Assembly: GCF_901538355.1 (NCBI RefSeq) | Contig: NZ_LR593887.1 | Span: 3,572,920-3,636,919, forward strand | Reading direction: 5' to 3' | DNA length: 64,000 nt | Source of the DNA: Tuwongella immobilis | GTDB lineage: Bacteria; Planctomycetota; Planctomycetia; Gemmatales; Gemmataceae | Shown: positions 35,701-45,204 of the stretch, piece after piece | How positions within the stretch are numbered: position 1 is the stretch's first letter | How the letters are laid out: each line of letters begins with the position of its first letter | Translations under genes and position numbers: made by a program | Notes under the pieces: generated by a model | Database searches by the model: none | What the model was told of the DNA's origin: nothing | Seen by the model: the letters and a program-made list of their open reading frames with translations, nothing else

Positions 35701-35771
35701 GACATGGCGGGTCGAGCGAGCCCGACGAATATTCCGAGTATCGACAGAACCAGCCAACTCAACCGAACCAT
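32766..35771 (-). CDS. Multi-domain secreted protein: DUF2341, LamG-like and sialate O-acetylesterase (SASA)
   Basis: 1001 residues. Signal peptide (LVLSILGIFVGLARPAMS), then a DUF2341-like segment (about 40-150), a concanavalin/LamG-like domain (about 165-345, ending SMDEVRVSSVARSPEWIRLQYENQ), a middle beta-sandwich region, and a C-terminal SGNH/SASA esterase domain. The nucleophile is in IQGQSNAV, and GIKAIFWHQGENDQS carries another block motif. Such proteins remove O-acetyl groups from sialic acids or other polysaccharides outside the cell. The stop is 10 bp after the tRNA-Leu gene on the opposite strand. Confidence 0.85.
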   Translation of the reverse strand: MVRLSWLVLSILGIFVGLARPAMSVHAETVPPSLREWKHSGSMMILTTRAGVFLPESVQVEQFPLLVRLVGDTFDFRQAHPNGNDLRFVSESGELLAYEIEQWNPQAGEAALWVRIPKIQGNRKQAIRMFWGNPNAAAESKSGEVFRRQDGYLSVFHFGADLADSVGTLALRNVGTRDAAGRVGNGRLCAEGAGLALTQPTSMLPSGAESSSTEVWMKADRPNGTLVGWGNEQAQGKVVMQYRSPPHIRMDCYFSRGDVRSVGDFPTGDWVHVVHTYDQGASRLFINGELAGENLKNGGPLAVRRPARLWIGGWYDRFDFVGSMDEVRVSSVARSPEWIRLQYENQRANQRLVGTLIQPGDTWSGLPAKLSIPEGSKQEIAVQAGGAEKLTWTLLRDGRETILATDRLRMTVEAGRFVGDQSGTLRLTAVYPDAVRVSESTLTFTEAIPEPQFTLSAPKQWNGRTPIAIVPQVTNLDRLRAANADTVRMRWTVRDFATIREVQPDRLILRRAMNHGTLVVTASLENGGTEIQQSVEIAVTEPAMDPWIHRTPQNEEIPQEGQFFARDHYNQGTLHYRGKVSDVDTPVFLRVFSDDRPFFSAKQKPQPDGWYAFAVILQPGLVKYRVEFGRSKPGGDEVTNRVGNLQCGDAFLIQGQSNAVATDFGKDDPDFRSDWIRTFGSMSGNRDAKPTWGNAVHRSRDGGTHQIGYWGMELGRRLVEANQVPVCFLNGAVGGTRIDQHQRNSTKPDDPETIYGRLLWRVREAKLTHGIKAIFWHQGENDQSADGPTGGYGFETYRSLFIDLAASWKRDYPNLQRMFAFQIWPRACAMGVNGSDNRLREVQRNLPSAFSNLAIMSTLGIDPPGGCHYPAAGYAEMARLIFPLVQRDCYGVIPDHSITPANLRSVTRNATDPSRLVLEFDQPVVWDDAVMGNFQVDGDAKRIRAGKAIGNRLELELRSPMASGTVSYLDGAAWNPKQVLRGKNGIAALTFWEVPIRPMSR

Positions 35772-35997
35772 GGCGCAACCTCACAAGCGAGAGATGGGAA
35801 CAGCGTCCCGATCCATCACTGTCGTGCGATCGATCGCTGTCCGATCCCGCCAGTCTGAACCGAATTGCCCGCAATCACAATCAGATTCTCCACGATTCCG
35901 AGGCGAGGTGATTCCACAATGATTTGCCGACCCATCTGCTAGAATCAATCAGAGCGTGAGAATGATGACGTGGCGTTTCGATGCGTGAATCAACGGG

Positions 35998-36035
35998 ACC
36001 GCCCCGAATCAGTCGCCAGACTCCCTCGGGGCGGT
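35998..36035 (-). terminator. Hairpin after the esterase gene
   Basis: A perfect 10-bp stem, ACCGCCCCGA (35998-36007) with TCGGGGCGGT (36026-36035), lies 26 bases after the minus-strand stop at 36061. On the minus strand it is followed by a mildly T-rich stretch (GTTGATT). Confidence 0.5.
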
Positions 36036-36060
36036 GTTTCCGATCGTCGGCAAATTCCGA

Positions 36061-37020
<960 letters not shown>

Positions 37021-37080
37021 TCATCGCGAATGCGAAAAACTTGGGTGCAGCCGAAATGCGATCACGCTCGATGCGAACAC

Positions 37081-37118
37081 AACCACCCTCTCACGCGAAT
37101 TCGCGTGAGAAGGTGGTT
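37081..37118. terminator. 38-bp near-perfect palindrome downstream of the sugar dehydrogenase
   Basis: Arms of 19 bases (37081-37099, 37100-37118) are complementary except for one C:A mismatch, centred on GAATTC. It lies 70 bases after the stop of the minus-strand gene at 37188. There is no clear T-tract; the sequence following on the minus strand (GTGTTCG) is only mildly T-rich. Confidence 0.5.
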
Positions 37119-37187
37119 GGAAGCTGGAAACCGTGCGGCGGTGCATCCCACCAATGATGTCCGCCAGACGTTTCACTCCGCGAAATG

Positions 37188-39251
37188 TCACTTGGTGAAT
37201 CGATAGATCCCGCGGCCAGCCGCATCGCTCACCGACAAGAAATAGACATCGCCCGGTTCATCTTCACCGAACGACAGGATCGCCTTGCCCGGATTGGCGA
37301 TGGTGCGATTCGCCGTCGCTCGATTGGTCTTCGGATCGAGCTTCAACGCCCAAAGCGTCATCGTAACGTAATCCCCGTACAGGTAATACCCATTCAGTTC
37401 CGGCAAGCGACTGCCACGATAGACCGAGCCGCCCGTGATCGATTTGCCGAGATCGTGATGATATTCCCAGATCGGGTCGTGCATCTTCGCGTTGTGGCCA
37501 ACCGCCTTCGGACCGAACGGATGGAAGGCTTCGCGTTGATTCCAACCGTAGTTTCCACCTTTGTGGATCTGGTTGATTTCTTCGTACAGATTCTGGCCGA
37601 CATCCGCCGCCCACAATTTGCCGGTTTCGCGATCGAAACTCATCCGCCAGATGTTGCGAATGCCATAGGCCCAGATTTCCGGCAGCACGCCCGCCGATTT
37701 GACGAACGGATTATCCGCGGGCACCGAATATTTTTTGCCATTCGAAGCGGAGTTCACATCGATGCGCAGAATCTTCCCATACGGCGAGCCGAGATTCTGA
37801 GCGTTTTCCTTGGGATCGCCGCCCATGCCACCATCGCCATGGACGATGTACAAATACCCGTCCGGCCCGAAGGCGATCGTCCCACCGTCGTGATTCCAGA
37901 ACAATCGATTCTCGAAGCGATAGAGTTGTTCTTCCGAAGCTGGATCAATCTTCATCGGATCTGCCGCACTTCGCTTGAACCGCGAAACGACGTTGACCCG
38001 ATTTTCCTTCTTCGGCGTGTAGAAGACGTAGACTTCGCCGTTGGATTTGTACTTCGGATGGAACGCCAACCCGAGCAGCCCTTCCTCGTTCGTGTTGTCG
38101 TTATATTTCACGCGATCTTGGATATCCAACAGAATCTTGGTCTCGGTGGCCGCCTGGTCATTCGGGAAGGTGTGGACCACCCCGTGTTGCGTTGCCACGA
38201 CAATCTGATTGCTGCCATCGCCAAAGTGCGTCAACACGATCGGACGGAGCGGATTCAATCGGCCATCGGCGGTCTCGGATTCCCAGCCGGTCCACTTCAG
38301 ATTCGGGAAGGCCACTTCCGTCTTCAGCGGCAGTGGTTCATACTGAATTTCATAGCCCGGAATTTGGGCCGGTAACGCATAGAGATCGCCGTTGACCATA
38401 TCCGGCACCAGCAGCAGTCGGCCGGTGACATCCAGGCAGGTATCCGCCGCCGATTTCAGCCCTTCGGCCATCAGAATCGGCTTCATTCCAGGACGGGGAA
38501 TCCCCCACACCTTGCCCGACTTCCACGAGGAAACATACAGTTGGCCGTGATGATTCCAGGTCAGCCCGTCGCCGCCTTCCATCCCATCGGCGAGTTTCTC
38601 GACATTCCCGGAATTCAGATCGATGCGATACAGAACGCCGCTGCCGAAGTCGACCAACAGTAAGCTGGATCGTCCATCCATCGTCAGGCCATTCGGCGTG
38701 TGCAGTTCCTTCAACTTGCCGGAGTCCAGCACCAAATCAATCTTGGGCTTGCCCGTGGGAGCTTGTCCCTTCGGGGCCATCGGCGGGGTCAGCCGATAGA
38801 CGGCTCCGTCGCTCCCTTTCAGATCACCGGAATCGCTGACAAAAACCGTGCCAGATTCCGCGTCGATCGTCACATCGTTCAAGAATTTCGGCGGCTTGGG
38901 AAAGGCATCGGCATCCGCCCAAACTTCAGCCTTGGGCGTCGCTGCAGTCACATCAATCCGCAGCACCCGAGTCACGTCGGTCACGAACAGATATTTTTGA
39001 AAAAAGGCGATTCCCTTCGGATCATTCAATCCCGAAACGAACGTCGTCGCCTTACCATTTTCGATTCGAGCAATCGAGCCATCCCCGTCCACCGTCCCAC
39101 CGACGATCGACACATACATTTGTCGATCTGGTCCAACGGCAACCGATTCGGGATTGCTTAATCCGCGGATCAACGGCTTCGGTAATTCGGCGGCCAAACC
39201 GTCGCTCGCCAGTCCGAAAGCCAACAGAGTCAACATCAACCAGATTCGCAT
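37188..39251 (-). CDS. Secreted double beta-propeller: SMP-30/NHL-like plus PQQ-type sugar dehydrogenase
   Basis: 687 residues. A signal peptide (LMLTLLAFGLASDGLA-A) precedes an SMP-30/NHL-like propeller (about 28-290; LNDVTIDAESGTVFVSDSG) and a GSDH-type PQQ-dependent glucose/sorbosone dehydrogenase propeller (about 310-685). The second half has EEGLLGLAFHPKYK, FWNHDGGTIAFGPDGYLYI, GKILRIDVN and PEIWAYGIRNIWR, typical of Gdh-B-like enzymes that oxidise aldose sugars in the periplasm. The start has GAGGTG upstream. Whether both propellers are active is not known. Confidence 0.88.
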   Translation of the reverse strand: MRIWLMLTLLAFGLASDGLAAELPKPLIRGLSNPESVAVGPDRQMYVSIVGGTVDGDGSIARIENGKATTFVSGLNDPKGIAFFQKYLFVTDVTRVLRIDVTAATPKAEVWADADAFPKPPKFLNDVTIDAESGTVFVSDSGDLKGSDGAVYRLTPPMAPKGQAPTGKPKIDLVLDSGKLKELHTPNGLTMDGRSSLLLVDFGSGVLYRIDLNSGNVEKLADGMEGGDGLTWNHHGQLYVSSWKSGKVWGIPRPGMKPILMAEGLKSAADTCLDVTGRLLLVPDMVNGDLYALPAQIPGYEIQYEPLPLKTEVAFPNLKWTGWESETADGRLNPLRPIVLTHFGDGSNQIVVATQHGVVHTFPNDQAATETKILLDIQDRVKYNDNTNEEGLLGLAFHPKYKSNGEVYVFYTPKKENRVNVVSRFKRSAADPMKIDPASEEQLYRFENRLFWNHDGGTIAFGPDGYLYIVHGDGGMGGDPKENAQNLGSPYGKILRIDVNSASNGKKYSVPADNPFVKSAGVLPEIWAYGIRNIWRMSFDRETGKLWAADVGQNLYEEINQIHKGGNYGWNQREAFHPFGPKAVGHNAKMHDPIWEYHHDLGKSITGGSVYRGSRLPELNGYYLYGDYVTMTLWALKLDPKTNRATANRTIANPGKAILSFGEDEPGDVYFLSVSDAAGRGIYRFTK

Positions 39252-39480
39252 CGTTCACCTCATCTCTCGGCACATGGGGAAAGCATGGCCATGGCATCCG
39301 TGGTGGCATCCGCACCGCACAATCTTCGTCCTGAAGATCGAGAACGGCAGTGATCGTCCACGGATTGGCTGCACTTGCACCAAGATACCGGATGGAGTTG
39401 CGATTGGATACGAAGAACCGGAAAGTGACCAGCGAGAACGCGAAAAAGCGACCTGGATACCCAGATCGCTTTTCATCAAG

Positions 39481-39553
39481 TGGAGCGAAGGGGAGTCGAA
39501 CCCCTGACCTCTGCAGTGCGATTGCAGCGCTCTACCAACTGAGCTACCGCCCC
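39481..39553 (-). tRNA. tRNA-Ala (anticodon CGC)
   Basis: 73 nt on the minus strand. Acceptor GGGGCGG pairs with TCGCTCC using G-T pairs, and the third pair is G3:U70, the alanine identity element. The anticodon stem CTGCA/TGCAG encloses ATCGCAC with anticodon CGC. GTTCGACTCC forms the T loop. No CCA is encoded. Confidence 0.93.
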
Positions 39554-39565
39554 AATGACTTCTGT

Positions 39566-39594
39566 ATCATAGGGGCGAGTAGAATCTTGCTCAA
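39566..39594 (-). promoter_or_regulatory. Promoter of tRNA-Ala
   Basis: On the minus strand, TTGAGC (39594-39589) and TATGAT (39571-39566) are separated by exactly 17 bases. The start falls a few bases before the tRNA. Confidence 0.7.
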
Positions 39595-39622
39595 GAGCAG
39601 TTCCGGTCGATTCTTGAAGATG

Positions 39623-40645
39623 TCAGCGGAGTTCGGCAATCTTGTCCCGGTAAACCTTCGCACGCTCGTCGTCGTTTTGTTCCTCGAAATACTTGCTCAA
39701 CCGATCGAGTGCTTTGAGCCGTTCCGAAGGATCCTGATTGTAGACCATTTCCACCCACAAATACGACCACATGGCATCTCGGGATTTCTTCGCTTGCATG
39801 AAGCAATCCCCCTTGATGTTGTAGCCCAGTGCCTTCAGATTCGGATCCGCTGCATTGTTGATAATGGCTTCCACTTGCGGAATTTTGTCTTCCGGTTTGA
39901 CCTTCGTATCCAACGCAATCGTATACAAATCTAACCGTTGCTTCATCGGATCGGCAGCCGTCAGCCCAATCGAGGCATCGCGAATTCGCTTGGTCGCATC
40001 GGCAGGCTTGGCCGCCGCGATCAGCACGTCGATCGCCAACAATTCGACTTCGTTCTTCACATCCTTCGGGAGGGCCGCCATAGTCCCCAATCGATTGAGC
40101 ACATCGAGCGCTTCGTCGTATTTGGTATCCGCAATGTAAATTCGCGCCAGTTGCCGAGCGGCGATGGAATACTGCCAACCATCCGGATGAGCGGTCAAGT
40201 AAGCGGCCAACTGCTTGGCGGCATCCGTGAGTTGTTCGGGAGTCGAGGCTAATTTCGCTTGCAACACCGCTTTGCGGAATTCGACCTGACGCGACATTTT
40301 TGGCGAATTTTTGAGTTTCGGCAATAACCCAGTGTATTCCTTCAGCGCGGTTTCTTCTTCGCGTCGATCTTCAGCCGTCATAATCGAACTATACAACAGC
40401 CGTTGATCCTTTGGCAAATCGCCATAGGTCACGCGAACAATCTCTTGCAGATCAAAATTCTTAACCGTCGGCCCCGACTTCAGCTTGATCCCGGCAACCG
40501 TGTCGGCCGTGATATCGCCTTTCACGTCCACAACCTTGTCGGTCTTTTTGTCCCGGACATAGACGGTGTCATCCACCGCCAGCAACGAGCAGCCCAATCC
40601 GAGCCAGAACAATCCCGCCAATGTGACAGCATGATTCTTCCGCAT
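39623..40645 (-). CDS. Secreted TPR-like repeat protein
   Basis: 340 residues. A signal peptide (LAGLFWLGLGCSLLAV) is followed by a short beta domain (about 25-80, YVRDKKTDKVVDV) and a region of TPR-like helical pairs (about 105-335; RLARIYIADTKYDEALDVLNRL is one). It starts 50 bp after the larger TPR gene on the same strand and is likely co-transcribed. The function is probably a scaffold in the periplasm or envelope. Confidence 0.78.
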   Translation of the reverse strand: MRKNHAVTLAGLFWLGLGCSLLAVDDTVYVRDKKTDKVVDVKGDITADTVAGIKLKSGPTVKNFDLQEIVRVTYGDLPKDQRLLYSSIMTAEDRREEETALKEYTGLLPKLKNSPKMSRQVEFRKAVLQAKLASTPEQLTDAAKQLAAYLTAHPDGWQYSIAARQLARIYIADTKYDEALDVLNRLGTMAALPKDVKNEVELLAIDVLIAAAKPADATKRIRDASIGLTAADPMKQRLDLYTIALDTKVKPEDKIPQVEAIINNAADPNLKALGYNIKGDCFMQAKKSRDAMWSYLWVEMVYNQDPSERLKALDRLSKYFEEQNDDERAKVYRDKIAELR

Positions 40646-40695
40646 TCCAGCATCTCCAGAGCAATTGAAGTTCGTCAGGTGAATCCAGGAGCAGA

Positions 40696-43600
40696 TTATT
40701 CGGCTTTCGGACTAATCAATTTCCCACCGGCTGCGAGATATTTCTCTTTCAGAAGCGGATATTCTTCGAGCAACGCGCGGATCGAATCTTTCAGGGTGTC
40801 CGAAAGATCTTCGTTCTTGGTTTCCAGCTCCACGAGTGCGGCGGCGATCTTCTCGAAGGCAGCCCCCTTCTTCATTTCATCTTTCAGAGTCGAATCGTTG
40901 GCACGAGTCAAGCAGCGTTGCGTTTCCACGAACAAGTCGAAGTACATCGCTCGATCGTTGACAATGCGTTGGAAGTTCGGATCACCCGCGATTCGTTCCT
41001 TGGGCAATGGCTTCAATCGGGCTTGCCAGACGCGGGCCAGCGACGTCCAGCCCGTCACCGCATCCCGCCATTTGCCTTGATCTTCCAGCAGCAGCAGCGA
41101 TTCCTTGCGGACTTCGACACTCGCAAACGCCCAACCTTTCTGCTTGGCGGTCCCAAGCATCTGATTAATCAACGTCTGCGCTTTCTGATATTCTTTGGCC
41201 TTTCGATACGCCTGAGCCAGCAGGAATTGCACCTTTCGGAACGATTTGACTTTGTCTTCATCCGCGTCCGCTGCCGGTGGGGCGATCCGCTCCAAGAGTT
41301 CGACCGACTTCGCATGCACATCAATGCTGCCATAGCCCGTGGAAAGGAACAGCAACATCGTTTCCGGCAGTTTGTCGCTCTTGGCGATCTGATCCAGCAA
41401 TTCGGTAAAGCTCGTCGCCATCTTGTCGGCTTCGTCGCTCTTCCCTTGTTTCTTCAGTTCGGTAATCTGCCCCCGCACATCGCGGACGACTTCTCGCAGG
41501 GTGTCGATGGTCGATTCGATCGATCCGCCGGCCTTCTGCAACTGCTGCAAAATCTCGTTCGCTCGTTCGACTTTGGAATCTTGCACGCTGGTTCGCAGCG
41601 CCAGCACCAGAATCTTGCGATATTCGCGCAGCAGACTTTCCCGACTGGGGGCAGCATTGTCGGTCTTGGCGATTTCGGCTTCGGCATCCTTGAGTTCGGG
41701 CGCCAACCGCTCGGCAATCTTCGCCAAATCCCGCATCGGCGAGAGCGATTCGCGTTGCGCTTGGCCGAACACCGCACCCACCTTCACCGCACGGGCGGCG
41801 TACGTCAGGTTGTCTCGGTCCGACTCAGCAATCGACAAGGTCGGAATCAGTTTCGCCAATTCATCGCCCAGTCGCTCCGCATCGGCATAGGTCTTAGGAT
41901 CCAGCAGATAGACTTGGCCCAACTGAATTTTCGCTTCGGCGAATCCCTTGGCGATCTCGCCATCGGTGTCTTTGGTTGCCGGGGGCAGCTTTTGAATCGC
42001 CTCGATCGCTCGAGTCATCAGCGCAAGTCGTTGCGCTTCCGGGATGTTCGGTTTGGTCTCCCCGATCCCGGGCGGACGATTCAGCATGAAAATCGCGGCA
42101 CCAAGGTCGCGTCGAGCTTCGTTCAAACTGGCATAATCGGTGGTGATCCGCGCCAGGGCATCGGCCGCGTTGAAATAGTCTCGCAACCGCATCAGATAGA
42201 AGCCAAGTTGGTGCCGGGCCACGTTCGCCAGCGGATCGGTCGGGAACGTGCGATCCATATAACGGGCCAAATCGATAATTTTGTTCAAATCGGCTTGCAA
42301 ATCTTCGGGCGCTGCTTCTTTGTTGGCACTGCGAGCGGTGTTGTACGCATTCAGCGCCAGCATCGCGATTTGCGCCGCTTTTCCGCTGCGAGGATTGGCG
42401 CGTGCCAGGTGTTCGCCCAGCACAGCCGCTTCCATAGGACGATTGATTTGCACATACGCAAAGGTCTGCAGGAATTGAGCTTCCAGCAAATCGCGTTTGG
42501 ATTCCTTCGGAGTCGCCAGCCGAATCCCGCGATCGATCAAACTAATGATCTTGGTATACGTCGACTTGCGAAGGGCTTCCACTTGTTCCGGCGTCATGGT
42601 CGCATCGGAGGAAGCGGCCATTTTCGCCTTCTGATTCAACAGTGCCTGTTCGACTTGAGCCGCCAGATAGCACTGTTCAAAGGTGGTTAGCTTCGAGGGA
42701 TCATCCGCACGTGCGGCCGTCTGATCGATCACGATATTGATACGGTTTCGCACCGCCCGTTCGCTGTATTCGTTATCCGAACTCGCAATCGTCTGATACA
42801 GCGATGCCGCACGATTGAGCAGCGATTGGGCATCCCCCACCGGCGGACTCACCGGCAATCCGGTTTTCGGATCGCGCTTGATCATCTTATCGGCACGCGC
42901 ACGCAAGATCCCGGCTAGGATGTATTGCACCCCCAGCCCTTCCATCGTCAGGCGATCCGAACGTCGGCGATATTGATTGAGCCACGCATCGGCTGCCTTC
43001 TGAACTTCCAGCTCGAATCCTGGGGCACCGTTGCGGGCGGTTTGTCGGAGATTGAAAAACTTGGCGAGTCGAATCCCATCGGAAGCGGCGGGACGTTTGC
43101 GTTCTTCGCCAATCAGCGAGCGATAAGCCCGATCGGCTTCCACACCGGAATCGGTCTCGTACAAACAATAGACGATCCACGCTTTGGCAACCCAGCTCAG
43201 CGGCAGATCTTCGTCTTGCCCGGCGTCGTCCAGCAGTTTCGCCGCTTTCAGGAGTTGGTCGCCCCGCGTGCGGCGATCGCCTTCACCCGCAAACGTCAAC
43301 GCCCGTTCGATTTCGTTGATTCCTTGATCGATCGTCGCTCCGAGTGCCGCCTGACGAAGCCGTTTGACGCGGGCTTTCTCTTCGCTGGAATTCCCTTCGC
43401 CCAGTCCGCTGACCTGTTGCTTCAAGGTCTTGGCAGCTTCTTGGTATTGTTTCGCGGCTTGATCAAAAAATGGCCGTGCGGCGGCGAATGCCTTCAGGCG
43501 TTCTTCTTCCTCATCGATTCGTCGCGCACGAATGGCTTGCGTTTTCCCCTGTTGCGTGAGCAATCGAGCCACTTCCAGAAGGACTTGCGGACGTTCGGGA

Positions 43601-43917
43601 TGATTGGGCGCACTCTTGAGAAACCCTTCGAATTCCCGTCGGGCTTGATCGATCAACCGAACCCGTTCGCTTTCTTCCGGTTCGGTCGGCACCAATTGCA
43701 ACCGCGTGCGTGCCAGTTCCACGGGAAGCAAATCCGCTTGCACGCCGGTCGGCTTCTCTTTGGCGAGCTTCTCCAGGTATTCCAATGCCAGGTCGGACTG
43801 ACCGGATTGGCGGAGACTCTCGACAAAATCGAAGTACGGAGGCGTTTCCGCCTGCCCGCGAAGCGTCACAAGGCCAAGAATTCCCAGGCCCAAGATCATC
43901 CCAAACAGTTGTCGCAT
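40696..43917 (-). CDS. Large secreted TPR/helical-repeat protein
   Basis: 1073 residues. ATG 43917 has GGAG 7 bases upstream and gives a signal peptide (FGMILGLGILGLVTLRGQA). The rest is mostly alpha-helical with TPR-like units throughout: early LRQSGQSDLALEYLEKLAKE, later RHQLGFYLMRLRDYFNAADA and FLLAQAYRKAKEYQKAQTL. Such repeats mediate protein-protein contacts. The gene is followed by a second, smaller TPR protein; a shared envelope complex is possible (inference). Confidence 0.78.
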   Translation of the reverse strand: MRQLFGMILGLGILGLVTLRGQAETPPYFDFVESLRQSGQSDLALEYLEKLAKEKPTGVQADLLPVELARTRLQLVPTEPEESERVRLIDQARREFEGFLKSAPNHPERPQVLLEVARLLTQQGKTQAIRARRIDEEEERLKAFAAARPFFDQAAKQYQEAAKTLKQQVSGLGEGNSSEEKARVKRLRQAALGATIDQGINEIERALTFAGEGDRRTRGDQLLKAAKLLDDAGQDEDLPLSWVAKAWIVYCLYETDSGVEADRAYRSLIGEERKRPAASDGIRLAKFFNLRQTARNGAPGFELEVQKAADAWLNQYRRRSDRLTMEGLGVQYILAGILRARADKMIKRDPKTGLPVSPPVGDAQSLLNRAASLYQTIASSDNEYSERAVRNRINIVIDQTAARADDPSKLTTFEQCYLAAQVEQALLNQKAKMAASSDATMTPEQVEALRKSTYTKIISLIDRGIRLATPKESKRDLLEAQFLQTFAYVQINRPMEAAVLGEHLARANPRSGKAAQIAMLALNAYNTARSANKEAAPEDLQADLNKIIDLARYMDRTFPTDPLANVARHQLGFYLMRLRDYFNAADALARITTDYASLNEARRDLGAAIFMLNRPPGIGETKPNIPEAQRLALMTRAIEAIQKLPPATKDTDGEIAKGFAEAKIQLGQVYLLDPKTYADAERLGDELAKLIPTLSIAESDRDNLTYAARAVKVGAVFGQAQRESLSPMRDLAKIAERLAPELKDAEAEIAKTDNAAPSRESLLREYRKILVLALRTSVQDSKVERANEILQQLQKAGGSIESTIDTLREVVRDVRGQITELKKQGKSDEADKMATSFTELLDQIAKSDKLPETMLLFLSTGYGSIDVHAKSVELLERIAPPAADADEDKVKSFRKVQFLLAQAYRKAKEYQKAQTLINQMLGTAKQKGWAFASVEVRKESLLLLEDQGKWRDAVTGWTSLARVWQARLKPLPKERIAGDPNFQRIVNDRAMYFDLFVETQRCLTRANDSTLKDEMKKGAAFEKIAAALVELETKNEDLSDTLKDSIRALLEEYPLLKEKYLAAGGKLISPKAE

Positions 43918-43985
43918 GATGTCGCTCCGAGCTTGTCCGATAGGAAGTTGCGCGACGGCACCCAACGTCTGCCCATCTGCTACCC

Positions 43986-44037
43986 AAGCCCATACCAGAT
44001 GGGCTTCGTTATACGACCTCGATTGGGTCGGATGCAA
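43986..44037 (-). promoter_or_regulatory. Promoter and leader hairpin for the TPR operon
   Basis: On the minus strand, TTGCAT (44037-44032) and TATAAC (44013-44008) are separated by 18 bases. Immediately downstream, an 8-bp hairpin AAGCCCAT/ATGGGCTT (43986-44006) would lie at the start of the roughly 80-base leader of the gene starting at 43917. Confidence 0.5.
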
Positions 44038-44121
44038 ATGCTTCTTGGATTTAATGTCGATTTCGCAAGTTCCCAATTCGAAGGAGATTCCGAATGCTCC
44101 CAATTCTCCCACCAGGGCCAA

Positions 44122-45051
44122 TCACAATGGATTCTTGACTATCAGAAGATCGCGTAATGCCGGTTCCAACTCGGGAAACGCATATTGGAACCCGGATTGG
44201 AGCACCCGTTCCGGCAGGACTTTTTGACTATCGCAAACGACTTGAACCACTTCGCCCAGCACGATTCGCAACGCCCAGCGCGGTGCGGGTAACCAACTGG
44301 GTCGCTTCATCACCCGCCCCAGCGTCTTGCAGAAATCCCGATTGCGGACCGGATGCGGGGCGACCCCGTTCCAGACGCCTGACAATTCCGGATGATCCAG
44401 CAGCCATTGGACCATTCGGCACAAATCCCCGAGATGAATCCAACTCATCCATTGTTTGCCGGAACCAAGCGGGCCGCCAACAAACATTTGGAACGGAAAC
44501 AGGAATTTCTGCAATGCGCCCCCCGCTGGATCGAGCACAATTCCCGTACGAATCTTCGCCACTCGCACCCCAGCATCCTGGGCGGCTCCCGCGGCCCCTT
44601 CCCACGCAAGGGACAGTTGGTTCAGCCAGCCATTCCCCGGTGCAGAATCTTCGGTAAACTCCGCTTCCGGGTCCGTGGGATAGTAGCCGATTGCGGAACC
44701 ACAAATGAACGTCTTCGCTTTGCCATCCGCACAACGGGGCAATTTCGCCATTGCTTCCGCAATCAGTCGCGTGCTTTGAACCCGACTATCCCAGCATTGC
44801 TGCTTGAATGTCGGACTCCACCGCTTGGCGAAGAGATTTTCCCCCGCCAGGTGGATCACCGCATCGCAACCGGCGAGTTCGTCCAACCAATCCCCGGCCT
44901 GGGTTGGATCGCCAGCAAGCCAGGTGAGTTGGTCGTTGCTGGATGATTTCGGCCGTCGAGAAACCGCGAGCAGGCGATGGCCGCTCTCCAAGAGCATCGG
45001 AACCAGCTTCGTGCCAATCATCCCCGTTGCACCCGTCATCCCAATTCGCAT
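44122..45051 (-). CDS. TIGR01777-type NAD(P)-dependent epimerase (SDR)
   Basis: 309 residues. The start gives GMTGATGMIGTKL, the Rossmann dinucleotide loop. VIHLAGENLFAKRWSPTFKQ and SRVQSTRLIAEAM are typical of the TIGR01777 group, which includes E. coli YfcH and the plant SulA homologue linked to chloroplast division. The exact substrate of the group is unknown. ATG 45051 (6 bases after GGAG) is chosen over an ATG that sits too close to the SD. Confidence 0.9.
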   Translation of the reverse strand: MRIGMTGATGMIGTKLVPMLLESGHRLLAVSRRPKSSSNDQLTWLAGDPTQAGDWLDELAGCDAVIHLAGENLFAKRWSPTFKQQCWDSRVQSTRLIAEAMAKLPRCADGKAKTFICGSAIGYYPTDPEAEFTEDSAPGNGWLNQLSLAWEGAAGAAQDAGVRVAKIRTGIVLDPAGGALQKFLFPFQMFVGGPLGSGKQWMSWIHLGDLCRMVQWLLDHPELSGVWNGVAPHPVRNRDFCKTLGRVMKRPSWLPAPRWALRIVLGEVVQVVCDSQKVLPERVLQSGFQYAFPELEPALRDLLIVKNPL

Positions 45052-45204
45052 CGTCATCTCCAGAATCCGGTTTGTTGAAGCCGTTGCGTCATTGGTAGTC
45101 CGCCACAACCCGGCGAAATCGTGGGGATGCCTCTACTTTTGGCACCCAATCGCACTAAAATGACACCAGTTTTTCCAGTTGGGCAACTGAAAGTGTGAAG
45201 ACTT

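Noticed and set aside
37081-37118. The 38-bp palindrome as an IS end or transposon repeat
   Set aside because: There is no transposase nearby and no second copy in the window.
40918-42690. 590-codon plus-strand frame opposite the large TPR gene
   Set aside because: Same reason: no motif, odd amino-acid composition, and the opposite strand encodes a gene with signal peptide and SD.
45140-45204. Possible promoter TAAAAT before leuD
   Set aside because: No reasonable -35 element at 16-18 bases upstream; not listed.
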